Shown piece after piece: positions 32,453-43,883 of a stretch of DNA of 64,000 nucleotides. A program made the translations under genes and the position numbers. Position 1 is the first letter of the stretch. Every line of letters starts with the position of its first letter. The DNA comes from Sarocladium kiliense. Its lineage: Eukaryota; Ascomycota; Sordariomycetes; Hypocreales; Sarocladiaceae. The DNA lies in assembly GCA_030734395.1 (NCBI GenBank), contig JAUZTG010000044.1:1240001-1304000 (forward strand), given 5' to 3'. Under the pieces are notes generated by a model. The model was not told the DNA's origin, searched no databases, and saw only the letters and a list, made by a program, of their open reading frames with translations.

Positions 32453-32930
32453 TGCTGGTACCGCCGTGCCTGGTGAGGGCGAGAAAGTCGGCACGGATGG
32501 TTTGGAAAGGTGGAAGTTGATGTTGGTTGTTTGGTGGATTAGGTAAGGACAGAGGAGGCCTTTGTGAGGCGCTACGGCACATGAAGTAGAAACCCTCCTC
32601 GGAGGTTTTTTGGGGGGAGCCAATCAGCAAAAATAACGATTCGAGCCGCTGTGCATCCGATGTTCATTTAACCGAATACCTGCAGTGCCATTCTTGCGAA
32701 AAGGTTGGCAAGCTAGGATAAGAAGAATAGCAAGAATAGCAGGCAGGATAGCAGGCAGGATAGCAGGCGAAGAGAAGGCAAGAAAACCAGACAAAAAATA
32801 GCAGGCAAATACTAATGCATGCTTCTAGTAATACATAGAATTGCTTTCTCCGCACGTTGTTGACAGAAACCATAGTCCAATAATGCCCTGTTCAGATCGA
32901 AATTCCCATCTATCGAATACCATCACCACT
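32453..32930. other. Intergenic region with CCAAT box and repeat array C
   Basis: Upstream region of regulator 2 and 3' flank of the MFS gene, both on the minus strand. It holds a CCAAT box at about 32620 and a short 12-nt repeat array at 32716-32770. No gene is seen. Confidence 0.55.
32716..32770 (-). repeat. 12-nt repeat array C, 3' of the MFS gene
   Basis: GGATA/GAATA cores stand 12 nt apart at 32734, 32746 and 32758, with two more at 9-nt steps at 32716 and 32725. It contains two copies of GCAGGATAGCAG, matching the consensus of array A. In the sense of the MFS transcript (minus) it reads CTGCTATCCTGC, the same orientation as arrays A and D on their genes. It starts about 160 nt after the MFS stop codon. 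Confidence 0.85.
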
Positions 32931-34822
32931 CTATGATGCAGTTGTGACTTTCACCTTCTCTTCCGTCGCTTTTGCCTCCTCCTCGACCGGCTTATCCTTC
33001 TTCTTATCCACCATGCCAAAGTCCGTGTCATTTTCCTGTCTCAGCGGAATCTGCTTCATCACAGCTGCGGCAATGAAGCCCACCCCTCCGAACGCGATGG
33101 CAACTTGCCAAGATCGCTGTAGCGCCGTAGCCTGCAGATGAAAGACCTCAGCTCGCGTTTCTGCTGGCAGCGCATCGACGAAGTGCTTCTCCGCCATCCC
33201 GTACGCGCCACCAGCCTCGAAAGCGGCAGCGATTGTTGCGTTACTGCTGATAGCGCCGTCACCAGCTAGCTCCGATGCCCGGCTGGTATAGATCGTGCCG
33301 GCGATGGCGACTCCCCACATGACGCCGAAGCTACGCATGAAACCCCACGTCGCCGTCGCCAGCGCCGTGTCCTTGTCCGTCAGCGGGGCAAGGAGCGCCG
33401 GGAGCATGGCTCCCATGCCGAATCCTGCGCCGAAGGACTCAAGGACCTGGAACCCTACCCATGCACCTATACTAGAGTGCTCATCCAGGAGGGTGAAAAG
33501 CCCGAAACCGATGGCGATCAGGGCGAAACAGACGATGAGAATGGGCTTGTAGCGGCCGAACTTGCTGAGAAGTAGGCCGCCGATAATGGCGCCCGGGAGG
33601 AGCGCGAGGATGGTTGGGAGGAGATCGATACCGGCCTGGTAGGCAGACTTGGCGAGAACACCCTGGAAGTACACCGGCAGGAAATAGAGCGCCCACATTG
33701 TGACGATGCCGTGGAGGAAGGTCAGCAGGAAGACGATGGAGCTGATGAAGTTGCCGAACAGGTGCAGGGGCATGATGGGATTAGGTGTGAGGCGCTTGTT
33801 GCCCTCCAGCACGATAAAGCCTCCCATTGTAGCCAAACCGATGAGCAAGGGCACGAGTACTTGATACGATGACCACGAGTGTCGTCCTCCCGCCCAGCCG
33901 AGGGCAATCAGGACGGGGATGCAACCGCCCACGAAGAGAATATTGCCCACCCAATCGAGACTCGACAGCTTGGTAGCCAACGTCTGGGACTTGTCGTACT
34001 TGACCTGCAAGAAGGCGAACAGCAGCACGACGGCAACACCGCCCATAGGTAGACTCATGTAGAACGCCCATCGCCAGGTGCTGTAGCTGACGAGAAGTCC
34101 GCCAAAGAAAGGACCGAGGGCAGCTCCGATGCCAACCATACCGAAGACAGCGCCCATGTAAGTGCCTCGCTCGCGCAGGGGCACTAGGTCGCAGATGACG
34201 ATCTCGCAGAGAACGCTGATGCCTGCGCCTCCGATGCCCTGGATTGCTCGGCCGGCGATCATGGCGGTCATGTTATTGGCTCTTCTGTGTGTTAGCGAAG
34301 ATTTTGAAGTGTATGGAAGGGAATCTTGCTACTTACCCGCCACAGATACCGCTTCCAAGCATGAAGGTCAGGCCGGAGATGATCAGAGGCCAGCGGCGGC
34401 CAAATACGTTCGCAAGTTGGCCATACATTGGCATGAGAGAAGTCCTGCATTATCCATCAGACACGCGAGTCGCCAAAAATGTCATGTGAGTCGAGCCTGA
34501 GGGATGCTCACAGGGTTAGGAAGTAGGCGTTAGACACCCAAATAAAGTCCTCGCCACCACCCAGGTCGGCAACAAGCGATGGCATCACCGTCGAGGTGAC
34601 GGTAGCTTCCAGAGCCGTGAGGAGGCTGATGATAGAGAGAACGACGATGATGGCCCAGAAACGAGGGCCCTTCTCGAACGTTGGTGGGCTCTTTTCCTCA
34701 GTGGTCGTCGCATCTTGGGCATCAACTGACGACTCCTTGTTGGACTCATGAGTTAAAATGGTTGTTTCTGGGGCTTCTTTGGGTTCTGGAGCCAAAGCGA
34801 CCGGATCCTTTTGCTCTGCCAT
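32931..34822 (-). CDS. MFS transporter, DHA2 (14-helix) drug:H+ antiporter type
   Basis: Plasma-membrane exporter, probably of the cluster product. Exons (minus) 34822-34512, 34444-34337 and 34284-32931 encode 590 residues. After a charged cytosolic N-terminus (about 60 residues) come the first helix (LTALEATVTSTVMPSLV), the NAYFLT motif and YGQLANVFGRRWP, then GRAIQGIGGAG with the R-E-R-G loop, and the antiporter signature LGPFFGGLLVSYSTWRWAF. Hydrophobic segments continue to about residue 550 and suit a 14-helix topology. The C-terminus is lysine/glutamate-rich. The upstream region has only partial resemblance to the cluster motif: GGGACTTTT at 35320-35328 and TAAGTTCCGG near 35021. A 12-nt repeat array lies beyond its stop. 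It could also export other toxic compounds. Confidence 0.95.
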
Positions 34823-35558
34823 CGCGTCAAGACCAGCTCAGTAGTTGCAGTATGTGTCGCTGGTATGATGGGCTGATAGGCAAGCCGAAAGAGCAGGAGC
34901 CGAAAGAGAGGGCTTGAAGTCTTCCTCGCGCAAAAGAAGTCGATCCGATGTGTCTTTGGAAGTAATTCACACTGCGACACGGTGCGAGAAAGCTGTAGCT
35001 ACATATTTAAAGTACCGAATTAAGTTCCGGGGATTATTTTACGGTTGGCGGCACGGGTCCGAGTGCCTGACTCCCAATCCTTCTTTCTTTGGAAGAACAC
35101 TCCGCGGAGGGTTTCGTTGCCTCGCATGTTTTGGTGTTCATTGCGCGGCTGACGTGATTAGAGGCCGCGGTTAGCAATCTCTTTCGCATATTGCCCAGTA
35201 AAAGGAAATGAATAGATGTAGCACTTACAAGGCAGAGTGGCCCGTGGAAAAATTAAGAAGGAAAAGACCGACTGAAAACAGCAATCAGCTTTTTGGGCAG
35301 CAAGTATAGGTGGGATGCAGGGACTTTTAGCGGGCGTGATGATCGGCCAGGATCGAGGGTGCCCAGCTAAGTTCAGCAGTAGACTTACACATGGAGAGGA
35401 GGAAAAAGCACTAGTTCATAAACAGAATGCAAAGAGTAGGAGCTTGCAGTCGAATAAGGCTCATAAGGCACGATGTTTCTAGCCGTACTGGTAGATCGGC
35501 CTTGTGCCCTTGACCCATCCCCATCCCTAAGGTACAGCCCCATGTCTTGTACCAACAT
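34823..35558. other. Promoter of the MFS gene and 3' flank of the Kelch gene
   Basis: Both neighbours are on the minus strand. No gene is seen. Partial cluster motifs lie at 35021 (TAAGTTCCGG) and 35320-35328 (GGGACTTTT); I do not count them as full copies. Confidence 0.5.
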
Positions 35559-36611
35559 TCATGGGAAATAAACTTCAAAGTCATTCACCGGCGATCCTCC
35601 CTCCCGAATCCCTCCTCCAGGAATGTACACTCCTCCTCCAATACCCACCGCAGCTGTCCCGTGCTTCACGACCAGCATCGTCCCATCCTCTCTCCAACTA
35701 CCCCCATCTCTAGGCTCAAATACTTCAACCTGATCAAACATACCTTCCGCTCCCTCCTCAGGATTCCCTTCTCCTCCAAATGTGTACACCAAAGACGTCA
35801 ACGTTCTGTCGTGGCCCTTGACCTTTACCGTTCCAGCTGCAAGACCACCTCTTGGTGTCGGCATCCTCGCCTCGCTCAAATTCCAGCCTCCTTCAGGGTT
35901 GGAAAGATCTAAATAGAAGACCGTATCTGTGACGTTTCTCTGGCCGAATCGTCTGCCTCCGAGGATGAACATCTTGCCATCAATGACTGCACCACCAGCA
36001 TGGTCCCTCTCCTCCGGCAGACTAGGCCACACACTCCACTCCTCCGTCTCCGTGTCATAGACTGTGACGGTTGCGACAGTTCTCTGTTCTCGCCCAGCTC
36101 CAGGAACAAGGACTTCCATGCCACCAGCGAGGATAATCTTCGATCCGTAAACACCCATTGTTGCGCTTCCACGTGCCTCGCCATCGGGCATGTCTTCTAA
36201 TTCAACCCAGGTGTCCTCCTCCGGGTCGTAAGCCCAACATGCCCGCGTCGCCTGCCACGCTCCAGTGTCATCTGGAATGAGGCTTCCGAGGAGATAAAGC
36301 TTGCCGTCAACGACCGCCGCATTTGGGTGGTTCAGCGCCACAGGCAACGGCTCGACAGTCTCCCACGAATCCGAAGGGATATCGTACACCTGCACGAGGT
36401 TCGTGGTGACAACTCCCGGTCCGTCGTCATTGGGAACTATGCCTCCAAGAATAGCGAGCTTGGTGTCGGATAAGGCGACTGTAGCGTGTTCCTGCCGTGG
36501 CTGGATGGGGATCGGGGCAAGACTCTGCCAACCTTTGGGAGAGCTCGGGCACACGGGACTGGCACCGACTGAGACGGCCAAAAGAAGAACTGGAAGGAGG
36601 GTCACATACAT
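35559..36611 (-). CDS. Secreted Kelch-repeat beta-propeller protein
   Basis: The 350-residue, single-exon protein has a signal peptide (about residues 1-17, ending near VGASP). It carries five to six Kelch-type blades, seen as repeating hydrophobic strands with glycine pairs and trailing tyrosine/tryptophan (KLAILGG, KLYLLGS, KIILAGG, KMFILGG, SLVYTFGG, GVYIPGGG). There is no membrane anchor and no galactose-oxidase catalytic extension. Its substrate or partner is unknown. A TATA-like sequence lies about 100 nt upstream. It lies between the MFS gene and the SNF2 gene and has no full cluster motif upstream, so I place it outside the cluster, although secreted Kelch proteins do occur at cluster edges. 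Confidence 0.85.
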   Translation of the reverse strand: MYVTLLPVLLLAVSVGASPVCPSSPKGWQSLAPIPIQPRQEHATVALSDTKLAILGGIVPNDDGPGVVTTNLVQVYDIPSDSWETVEPLPVALNHPNAAVVDGKLYLLGSLIPDDTGAWQATRACWAYDPEEDTWVELEDMPDGEARGSATMGVYGSKIILAGGMEVLVPGAGREQRTVATVTVYDTETEEWSVWPSLPEERDHAGGAVIDGKMFILGGRRFGQRNVTDTVFYLDLSNPEGGWNLSEARMPTPRGGLAAGTVKVKGHDRTLTSLVYTFGGEGNPEEGAEGMFDQVEVFEPRDGGSWREDGTMLVVKHGTAAVGIGGGVYIPGGGIREGGSPVNDFEVYFP

Positions 36612-38000
36612 TGTGAAGAGCTCCAGAGGGTTTGTAGATGGTCTTCGAGGTAGGAAGACCTTGACTGCCCGACAGAGAGCTCTAGTTATGAAGCAGGTTC
36701 GCCAGTCTTATATAGCCACCAACTGGATCAAGAACCAGCTGAGGTCGCTTATTTAATTTTCCACATGATCGCGATAGCATTGTCGCAGCCACGTCACGTA
36801 AAGGCTCAGCAGTCAGCAACCCTCACTTGGCAGTCCCCAGTCAGGGCCTCAAAGGACAGGTCCTGGCCACAGATGATGTCAGGAATAGGAAAGTCAATCG
36901 CTTGGCTCCTGACTGGTACAGTTTAGAGGACTATGCGGAGCTGACATGGCTTGATTTAGGGTGTTATGTCGGGATTAGCAGGCTGATAGGAGGCTGATAA
37001 ATCCGACAGGAGGTAAAGCCTCGTGAAGAACCCTTGTGCGAGGAACAAAGGACTACGGACAGAGTTCAAAATGGAAACCAAATAGTGACAATAAGGGTAG
37101 TTTAACACCTTCTAGATATAATGTAAATTTGTATATATTAATTATCAAAGTGCGAAGACTATTTACGACCTTCGCATTGTGAAGCGGTCCATCGATGCCG
37201 ACATGCAGATCTGCCTACGCAAAGGTTACCGTGGATCTTGGCTGTCCGCGGACTTGGCCGCTGGCGCAACAAGTTTGAGAAAAAAGTAAAGGGTGCATAA
37301 ATATGAATTCAAAGACAAAAATAGATGCACAAATATAAATTCTAATTTGTGTCTTACGACGCCCCGTGCTACTACAAACAACTTGCTTTCTTGCACAGGC
37401 TGCCGCCATTGCCTCTTTCGCACGTAGCAACCTCTTAGCCTATGGGACAGTCTTCAGAGCAGTCGTGGGAGGACTGTTAAAGAAGAAGACGTGTAACTCT
37501 GAGAACTGTCGAACTCCTATTCCAGCAACTGAGTCTCTTCTCTTACGGAACGTAATGTGTCGACTCACTTCTGGTTGCTTGCTGTCGCAGCCTGGCTACC
37601 CCAGCGATCTGCTACTCAGGCATCGAACGATTCAGGCCCGATTCCCACAATGATCGGAATGGCTGACCAACCTGTACTCTGTTCTCCCATACTTTACACA
37701 CAATCTACATTCAACTTACATGTATGAAGCTTCGATTTCAGCTGTAACTCAACTTGTACCCTAAAGGTAGTCATGGTGGCGGGCAAAATAGTGGCGTCCG
37801 GCGCACGTTGGTGGCGCACTGTGCCCCGCGGTAGCTGCTTAGCGGGGGTGACAAAGTGCGGCGGTTAGGCGGTTGCTGGGCCAAGACGTCATCGGGGCAA
37901 CGCCAAAAACAATGCAACGTGGGCGCGATCTGGTTCACGAGGACCCTGAACAACCGGAACGCCATGCCATGCATTTCTTCACGCGACGTGCACGCTCCCC
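36612..38000. other. Long intergenic region between divergent Kelch and SNF2 genes
   Basis: No gene is recognised in this 1.4 kb. It includes an A/T-rich block at about 37085-37150 and a purine/T-rich stretch at 37280-37340. It probably contains the cluster boundary and the promoters of both flanking genes. Confidence 0.5.
36709..36715 (-). promoter_or_regulatory. TATA-like element of the Kelch gene
   Basis: The minus strand reads CTATATAAG about 100 nt upstream of the ATG at 36611, a typical spacing for a fungal TATA box. Confidence 0.4.
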
Positions 38001-41000
38001 ATGAATCACGATCAGCTGCGTCACGAGAATCTTCACGAGCAGTACAATAACAAGCAACTTGCATCATCTCAACAGCAAAGCGCCCAGCATCAGAAGAGCA
38101 ACAGGCCTGGTGCTAGATTTGCATTTAAGCCAAGCAACACCATCGCATCTACCAACGACCCCGATTTCCCAACCGCTGCAACCTCTGTTACGTCCCCAGC
38201 ATCTTCTTCAGCTCGCTCCTTAAACAATCCAGGTACAATCTATCTCGGCCGTGCGACCATGGTCAACGAACGAGCGCCGCCTACGGGCGAAGCGCAGAGA
38301 CCTGCCAACGACGCGCCACCTCCACCACAACGCCAAAGAGAGGCATCTCCCGATAGTGACACAGACATTACCTCTCTCGTCAGCGGCTTCGCGTCTCTCA
38401 AGGGCAAAGTTCAACAGAGCGCCCTCGGCGGTCCTTCCAACAACCGTGGCCCTCAGAATCACCATCGACCCGCGTTTGGTCACCCCAGCAAGATGGTCTC
38501 GTCACTTAAGCAGAAGGCGAACATCTTCATCCATCAGAAGTCGCATCCGGAGTGGCATCGCGATACAAGCAGCGGGAGCCATACCAGCAGCGCCAACAAC
38601 AGCGGCCCGACGTTAGTCTCTACACCGAGAGCCCCCAAGTACCAAGACAAAAGGGCTCCGCCACCGACATTTTACTCATCGACTGCGAGCATACCATTCC
38701 GGCCCACGGGAGGCCGAACGGGAGGTGATGAGGTCTTTTACACCGATCCGGACAAGGCGAGTGCGGATCTCAAGGCGCTGCTAGAAGGTGGCTTGGAGTC
38801 TGATGACGAAGAGGAGGATGCTGCGCCAGCAGACGGCACTGCCAAGCTTGAGGCAGGCAAAGAAGCCGTAAAGCCGGTGGCGAAGAACAAGGTCGACAAG
38901 GACGGCACGGTCAATGGCCTCAAGGTGAAGCTTCTGCCGCACCAGGTCGAGGGTGTCGAGTGGATGCGAGGCCGAGAGCTTGGCCCTGTGAAGCGTGGCA
39001 AGGTCCCTAAGGGTGGAATTCTTGCTGACGACATGGGCTTGGGAAAGACCCTGCAGACTGTGTCTCTGATTCTCACCCAGCAACGACCTTCAAAGGAGGA
39101 CAAGCAGTGGAAGAAGCACTTCGAGGGCGTCGAGAAGACCACATTGGTGGTTGCTCCTTTGGCACTCATCAGGCAATGGGAAGCAGAAATCAAAGAGAAG
39201 GTCGAGAAGTCACATGGGCTGAAGGTGCTGGTTCACCACGGCCCGCAGCGGACGAAGAAGTTCAAAGACCTTGCACTGTACGACGTTGTCATCACGACAT
39301 ACCAGATTCTGGTCTCAGAGCATGGAGCCTGCAATGACAGTGTCAAGGCTGGGTGCTTTGGCCTACACTGGTGGCGAGTCGTCCTGGATGAGGCACATAC
39401 CATCAAGAACCGCAACGCAAAGATGACTAAGGCATGTTATGCCTTGAGATCGGAGTATCGGTGGTGCTTGACTGGTACACCTATGCAGAACAACCTTGAC
39501 GAACTGCAGTCACTGGTGCGCTTCCTGCAGATCAAGCCATACGATGACATCAAAGAGTGGAAGGACCAGATTGACCGGCCTTTCAAGGAAGGCAAGGGTC
39601 ATATTGCCATTCGCAGATTGCACAGCCTGTTGCGATGCTTCATGAAGCGCCGCACTAAGGCAATCCTCAAAGAAGACGGTGCTTTGAACCCAGGTGGCAA
39701 GCCATCAGCGAAGGGCGAGGGATCTACCACGGGCTTCAAGGTCACAGAACGAAAGGTTGTGACTGTCACTGCAACCCTGCCACCCGCTGAGAGAGCCTTC
39801 TACAACCGCCTCGAAACGCGAGCCAACGACAACATCAAGGACATCATGGCCGGCAACCAGAAGTACACACACGCTTTCACCCTCCTGCTACGTCTTCGCC
39901 AGGCGTGCAATCACCCCAAGCTTGTTGCCGGCAAGCTGGACAAGGACGCCATGTCTACAGGAGCAGGCAACGCATCAGCAAGCCAGAAGAGCCAACAAGA
40001 CGCGTCTATCGATGCTATGGCAGATCTGTTCGGCGGCATGAGCATAGAAGCGAAGCACTGCACTGTCTGCGCCAAGGTCCTCGACGCGAAAAGCACAGGC
40101 GGAGCGGATATGTGCACTGATTGTGTGGCTGATCTGGAAGTTTTCAATGGCGACACACCGAAGAGGAAGAAGTCATCACGGCGCAAATCACAGGTGAAGA
40201 AGGTCGAGAAGAAGACACTGAAGCCGCAGCGTAGAGTCAAAAATCGTCGAGCTGTTGTGGATAGCGACGATGAAGAAGAGGAGGGCAGCTGGCTTGTTCC
40301 AGAGGGTGAGCGCGGATCACTCAAGCTCGGCAAGGCCGGTGGTGAGGAGGACGAAAATGCCGAAGGCGGGGGAGAATGGATTGGAAAAGACGACTCGGAT
40401 GAAGAAGGGTACTCCCGGGATCAAAGAGATCTGAGTGGGTTTGTTGTGGACGATGAGGCCGCGAAGAAGGAGAAGGGGTATAGGAGTGCTGGGGAGGAAA
40501 GCGAGGATGACTCGCTACTTTCCATCTCTGCTATAACGAAGCAGATGGCCTCTCAGACTCTCAACGATAAACCCGTCACGTCCTCGCAAGCTTCAGCCTC
40601 GGATGCCGATGCCGGCTACTCCTCATCCACGGACTCAGAAGGCGTCGATGCTTCCTCCATCCGCCACAACTCCGACTCCGAAGCCGACGACGACGACATT
40701 GATCCCTACACCCGTCCTGGCACGCGCGTCCTCGCCTCCGCCAAGATCTCAGAACTGCTCCGTCTATTGCGTGCCGAAGCTTCCCAGCACAAGTTCATTG
40801 TCTTCTCCCAGTTCACAACCATGCTGGACCTGATTGAGCCGTTCCTCAGAAGAGAGGGCTTTAAATTCTCCAGATATGATGGGTCTATGAGGAATGAAGA
40901 TAGGGAGGAGAGCTTGAGGCAGTTGAGGAAGGAAGAATCGTGCAGGGTGCTGTTGTGTAGTTTGAAGTGTGGCAGTTTGGGATTGAACTTGACGGCGGCG

Positions 41001-41485
41001 ACAAGGGTGGTGATTGTCGAGCCGTTCTGGAATCCGGTAAGTCAGCTTCCGACCTGATCATTTGGGGGCATGTTACTGACATACACATCTAGTTCGTCGA
41101 AGAACAGGCTATTGACCGCGTCCACCGCCTCACCCAAACCGTCGACGTTATTGTCTACAAGCTAACAGTCACTCAAACCGTTGAGGAGCGTATCCTCGAA
41201 CTTCAAGAGAGGAAGCGTCTTCTCGCAGAGCAAGCCATTGAAGGTGCGGGTATCGCCGGCGGCAAGGGCGGTGCGAACAAGAACGCTATGAAGCTTGGCC
41301 TCAAGGACATCATTGATCTGTTCAGGCCGACAGCGACACAGACGTATGGCGAGGGCAGTACGGTTGGGGATGAGAGGGGAATGGTTCAGGGACCGAATGC
41401 GAGGAGGAGTGATGGGAGGAAGGGGATGGGGATGTTGGGCGGGGTGAAGAGGGAGGAGAGTGCGACGTACGGAAGAAGGTGGTGA
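38001..41485 (+). CDS. SNF2-family DNA-dependent ATPase/helicase-like protein
   Basis: A nuclear chromatin or DNA-repair translocase. Exons 38001-41036 and 41093-41485 encode 1142 residues; the first ~290 residues are low-complexity and the start could instead be the ATG at about 38260. The first ATPase lobe has ILADDMGLGKT (near 340), VVAPLALIRQWEAEI, DEAH (near 463) and the LTGTPMQN motif. The second lobe holds KFIVFSQFTTMLDLI, CSLKCGSLGLNLT and, across the intron, EPFWNPFVEEQAIDRVHR. Between the lobes is a long acidic insert and a Cys pair motif C-X2-C-X14-C-X2-C (about 686-708) where Rad5/Rad16-like relatives have a full RING; here it looks like a half-RING or zinc ribbon. I do not assign a specific orthologue. 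Confidence 0.93.
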
Positions 41486-41770
41486 TTGTGAGATGATTTG
41501 ATCAGGCGTCTGAGAGGGTGATTTGTTGTTGTTTTGACATTGTTTTCAGGGGCGTTGGGGGTACAGGATGTGGACATGACTTTGATGACACGATGAGAAG
41601 AGCATAAAGGGTTGCAGAACCTTCAGGAGGATGTGCATACACATACACACACACATACACATAAATGGCACAAAGACATGTTGTGAACCCCACAGAAGGG
41701 ACAGTTTCACGACAATTCCATGCTGTCAGTCGTCTGGTGGGACTCTGGGCTACGTGCTAAGCATTCCCCT

Positions 41771-43441
41771 TTACTCACCTTCTGCCTTGTTCTTAGACCG
41801 TAACCCACAAGACTTCCCTGTTGAATCGCCCTGCCAGTCGCAGAGGCCTACCCAGAACTGCATCACGGCGAGACCTAACGCCAGCAAGCCCAACACCACG
41901 GCCAGTAAGAACGCCGCCACTGTTACCCAGAATGCATGTCTCGGCCCCTTCCTCCTCTCCGACCAGCGACCCAGGCGTGTGATGGGCGATGGGTCCGCCG
42001 CCTCCTCGAGCAGGATATGAAGACGGACACCCCAGTGAGGGAAGCGTTTGAATAGCTCTGTCCTCGTTGTCAATGGTCGATTGTACCACATTGGTCGGTG
42101 CCAGTCGTCGACTGGGTTCGTCAAACGGGGATCAAAGGTTTGCGGGGATGTCCTGGGTTTGGATCCCCCTTTGCAGAGACCCTGTATGGCCTTGGTGATG
42201 CGGAGCGTCCACGGTTGATCGGGGTTTGTGTTGCGCTTTAGCTTGCGCTCTAGCCATTGCCGATCTCGGACTGGGAACAACAGGCGATATGTCATGAGTG
42301 TCTCGTATAGGAAGCTGGGTGTCATTCTGCCTCTTTGAAAGCTTGGTCAGTTTATGGCTAAAAGACGTTGAAGCAGGATTGACTCATGAGATCACAGGCG
42401 TACCTAGTCAAACTCTCGGCGAGTGTCTCGTTGAATCCTTTCCCTTCGCCCTCCTGCAGCTGTGCAGCCTCATATGCCACTTCCAGAAGAGATGGAAGCG
42501 CAAAGAGTCTTAGTGTCTTGCTGCTCTTCGTAGTCCTGAGGGACAGATGGTCTGGCAGGTGCTGCGTCCAACTAATCTGAACGCCAGCATGCTTCTCTAG
42601 GTGTCTGGCCCGGAGCATACTACTCCTCACAGGAAGTATAGGCTCGCCTTCCAGGTCGTCGTATTTCGGGAATACACTGGCGATGAATTCTAATAACGAT
42701 GTTCGCGCGTGCCAGGTAGCCGTCGAAGTGGACTGGCCGAAGACAGCGCCGTGACCATCGGCAACAGGATTGGGGTCTAAGCATATGCCATAGAGGACGC
42801 GAATTGCTGCTGCAAGTGAGTTGTCAATACCCAGAGTACCCAGAGCCTCTGGTGCCGCGACGCTGGGGACCTTGACGGTCGTGGGAGTTGCGGCCTGCTG
42901 TCCTGTTAATTCCCAAAACCTCAACTTTGTTGATCCGTCAGGAATTACCGACATCGTTTGCGTAATTGTTCCCGTTGAATAGAGTGGTCAAACCAACGTT
43001 ACTTGTGTCTACAATCGCCCGGCCAGCCCTAGTCTCATCAGATTGTTCCAGTACAATATTGACCTTTGCGGTCAGCCTCTCGCGCGTTATAGTTGTGTTG
43101 GCCGCTAGAGTTTCTTTCCAGTATATGACAAGCTTGTTGACCTGCGTCACAGAAACACTTCTCCCAGTCAAATGTTCAAGGTCCAGAAAGTGCTGCCGGT
43201 AAAACTCGAAGTACTCTGTGAGATTCTCGAGCCGCTCCGCCCAGCGTTCTCGTTCGCTCGTCAAGGCATTTTGAGGAGGCTCCCTGATGTGCCACAGCCC
43301 CTCAACGATCGCCTTCTTGGTATCCTGGTCAGCTGCGAGAGAATGGGTTAGATACGTCGACTTGGACAACGGCTCAGCGTCTTGTCGAGAGGCATCACCC
43401 TCATGGTCGAGTGCCATCGCCGTTACTACCTCGCTGCTCAT
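41771..43441 (-). CDS. Unknown fungal protein with C-terminal membrane helix (515 aa)
   Basis: Function unknown. Exons (minus) 43441-42949, 42902-42404 and 42326-41771 encode 515 residues; the start is the ATG at 43441. The last part has a positively charged stretch (RLGRWSERRKG) followed by one strong hydrophobic helix (about residues 458-490), so it is probably tail-anchored. The middle has an SWTQHLPDHL segment and, before the helix, a TPSFLYETLMTYRLLFP segment. These are marks of a large, undescribed fungal family I have seen often as hypothetical proteins, typically ending in such a helix. It is divergent from the GDSGS/CorA-like gene over 442 bp, which suggests joint expression. A role in recognition or stress signalling is a guess. 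Confidence 0.8.
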
Positions 43442-43883
43442 CACAATGATATCAATCTACTGCTCAGAAATTTGCGCATTTCCCTTCTTCTTCGTCGGTC
43501 AAGCACAGGTGGTTGGTTGCCTCCCAAGGCGCTTCAAAGCGCCAACGCTGAGTGGACGCCACATCGCACCAAATCACAACACATGAGAAGGCACTATTAC
43601 CAGACTACAGGGGCGAGAGCATCATTCACCAATAGTAGACGTCGTTTCTCCTCACCTGGGAGGTCTTGCAGTAACGTGCAGGTCGACATCCAGCTTATCT
43701 TATCAAATATCAGGCTCTGAGCACCCTTGTACCTGTTTGCTGGTGCACTGTGTGCTTTCTTTGGTTATTAGATGCAGACAAGAGCGGGGAGTGGTTTCTT
43801 CCTTCCAACCCAAAGTCCTACCTTCGCCCGACCACGATGCATATAATGGAGCGGATGGCTGGTTGAGACCGCGGGTCGTCAAG
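43442..43883. promoter_or_regulatory. Divergent intergenic region, 515-aa protein / 1503-aa fusion protein
   Basis: This 442-bp gap lies between two divergently transcribed genes of unknown role and must hold both promoters. The frame of the right-hand gene is open upstream to a TTG at 43737 but has no ATG before 43884. No defined motif was found. Confidence 0.5.

Noticed and set aside
32453..32623. N-terminal extension of regulator 2 (57 codons)
   Set aside because: The first codon is TTG, not ATG, and a CCAAT box lies there; the ATG at 32452 begins a normal zinc-cluster protein.
43737..43883. 49-codon extension of the fusion protein
   Set aside because: It starts at TTG and has no similarity to anything; the first ATG in frame is 43884.
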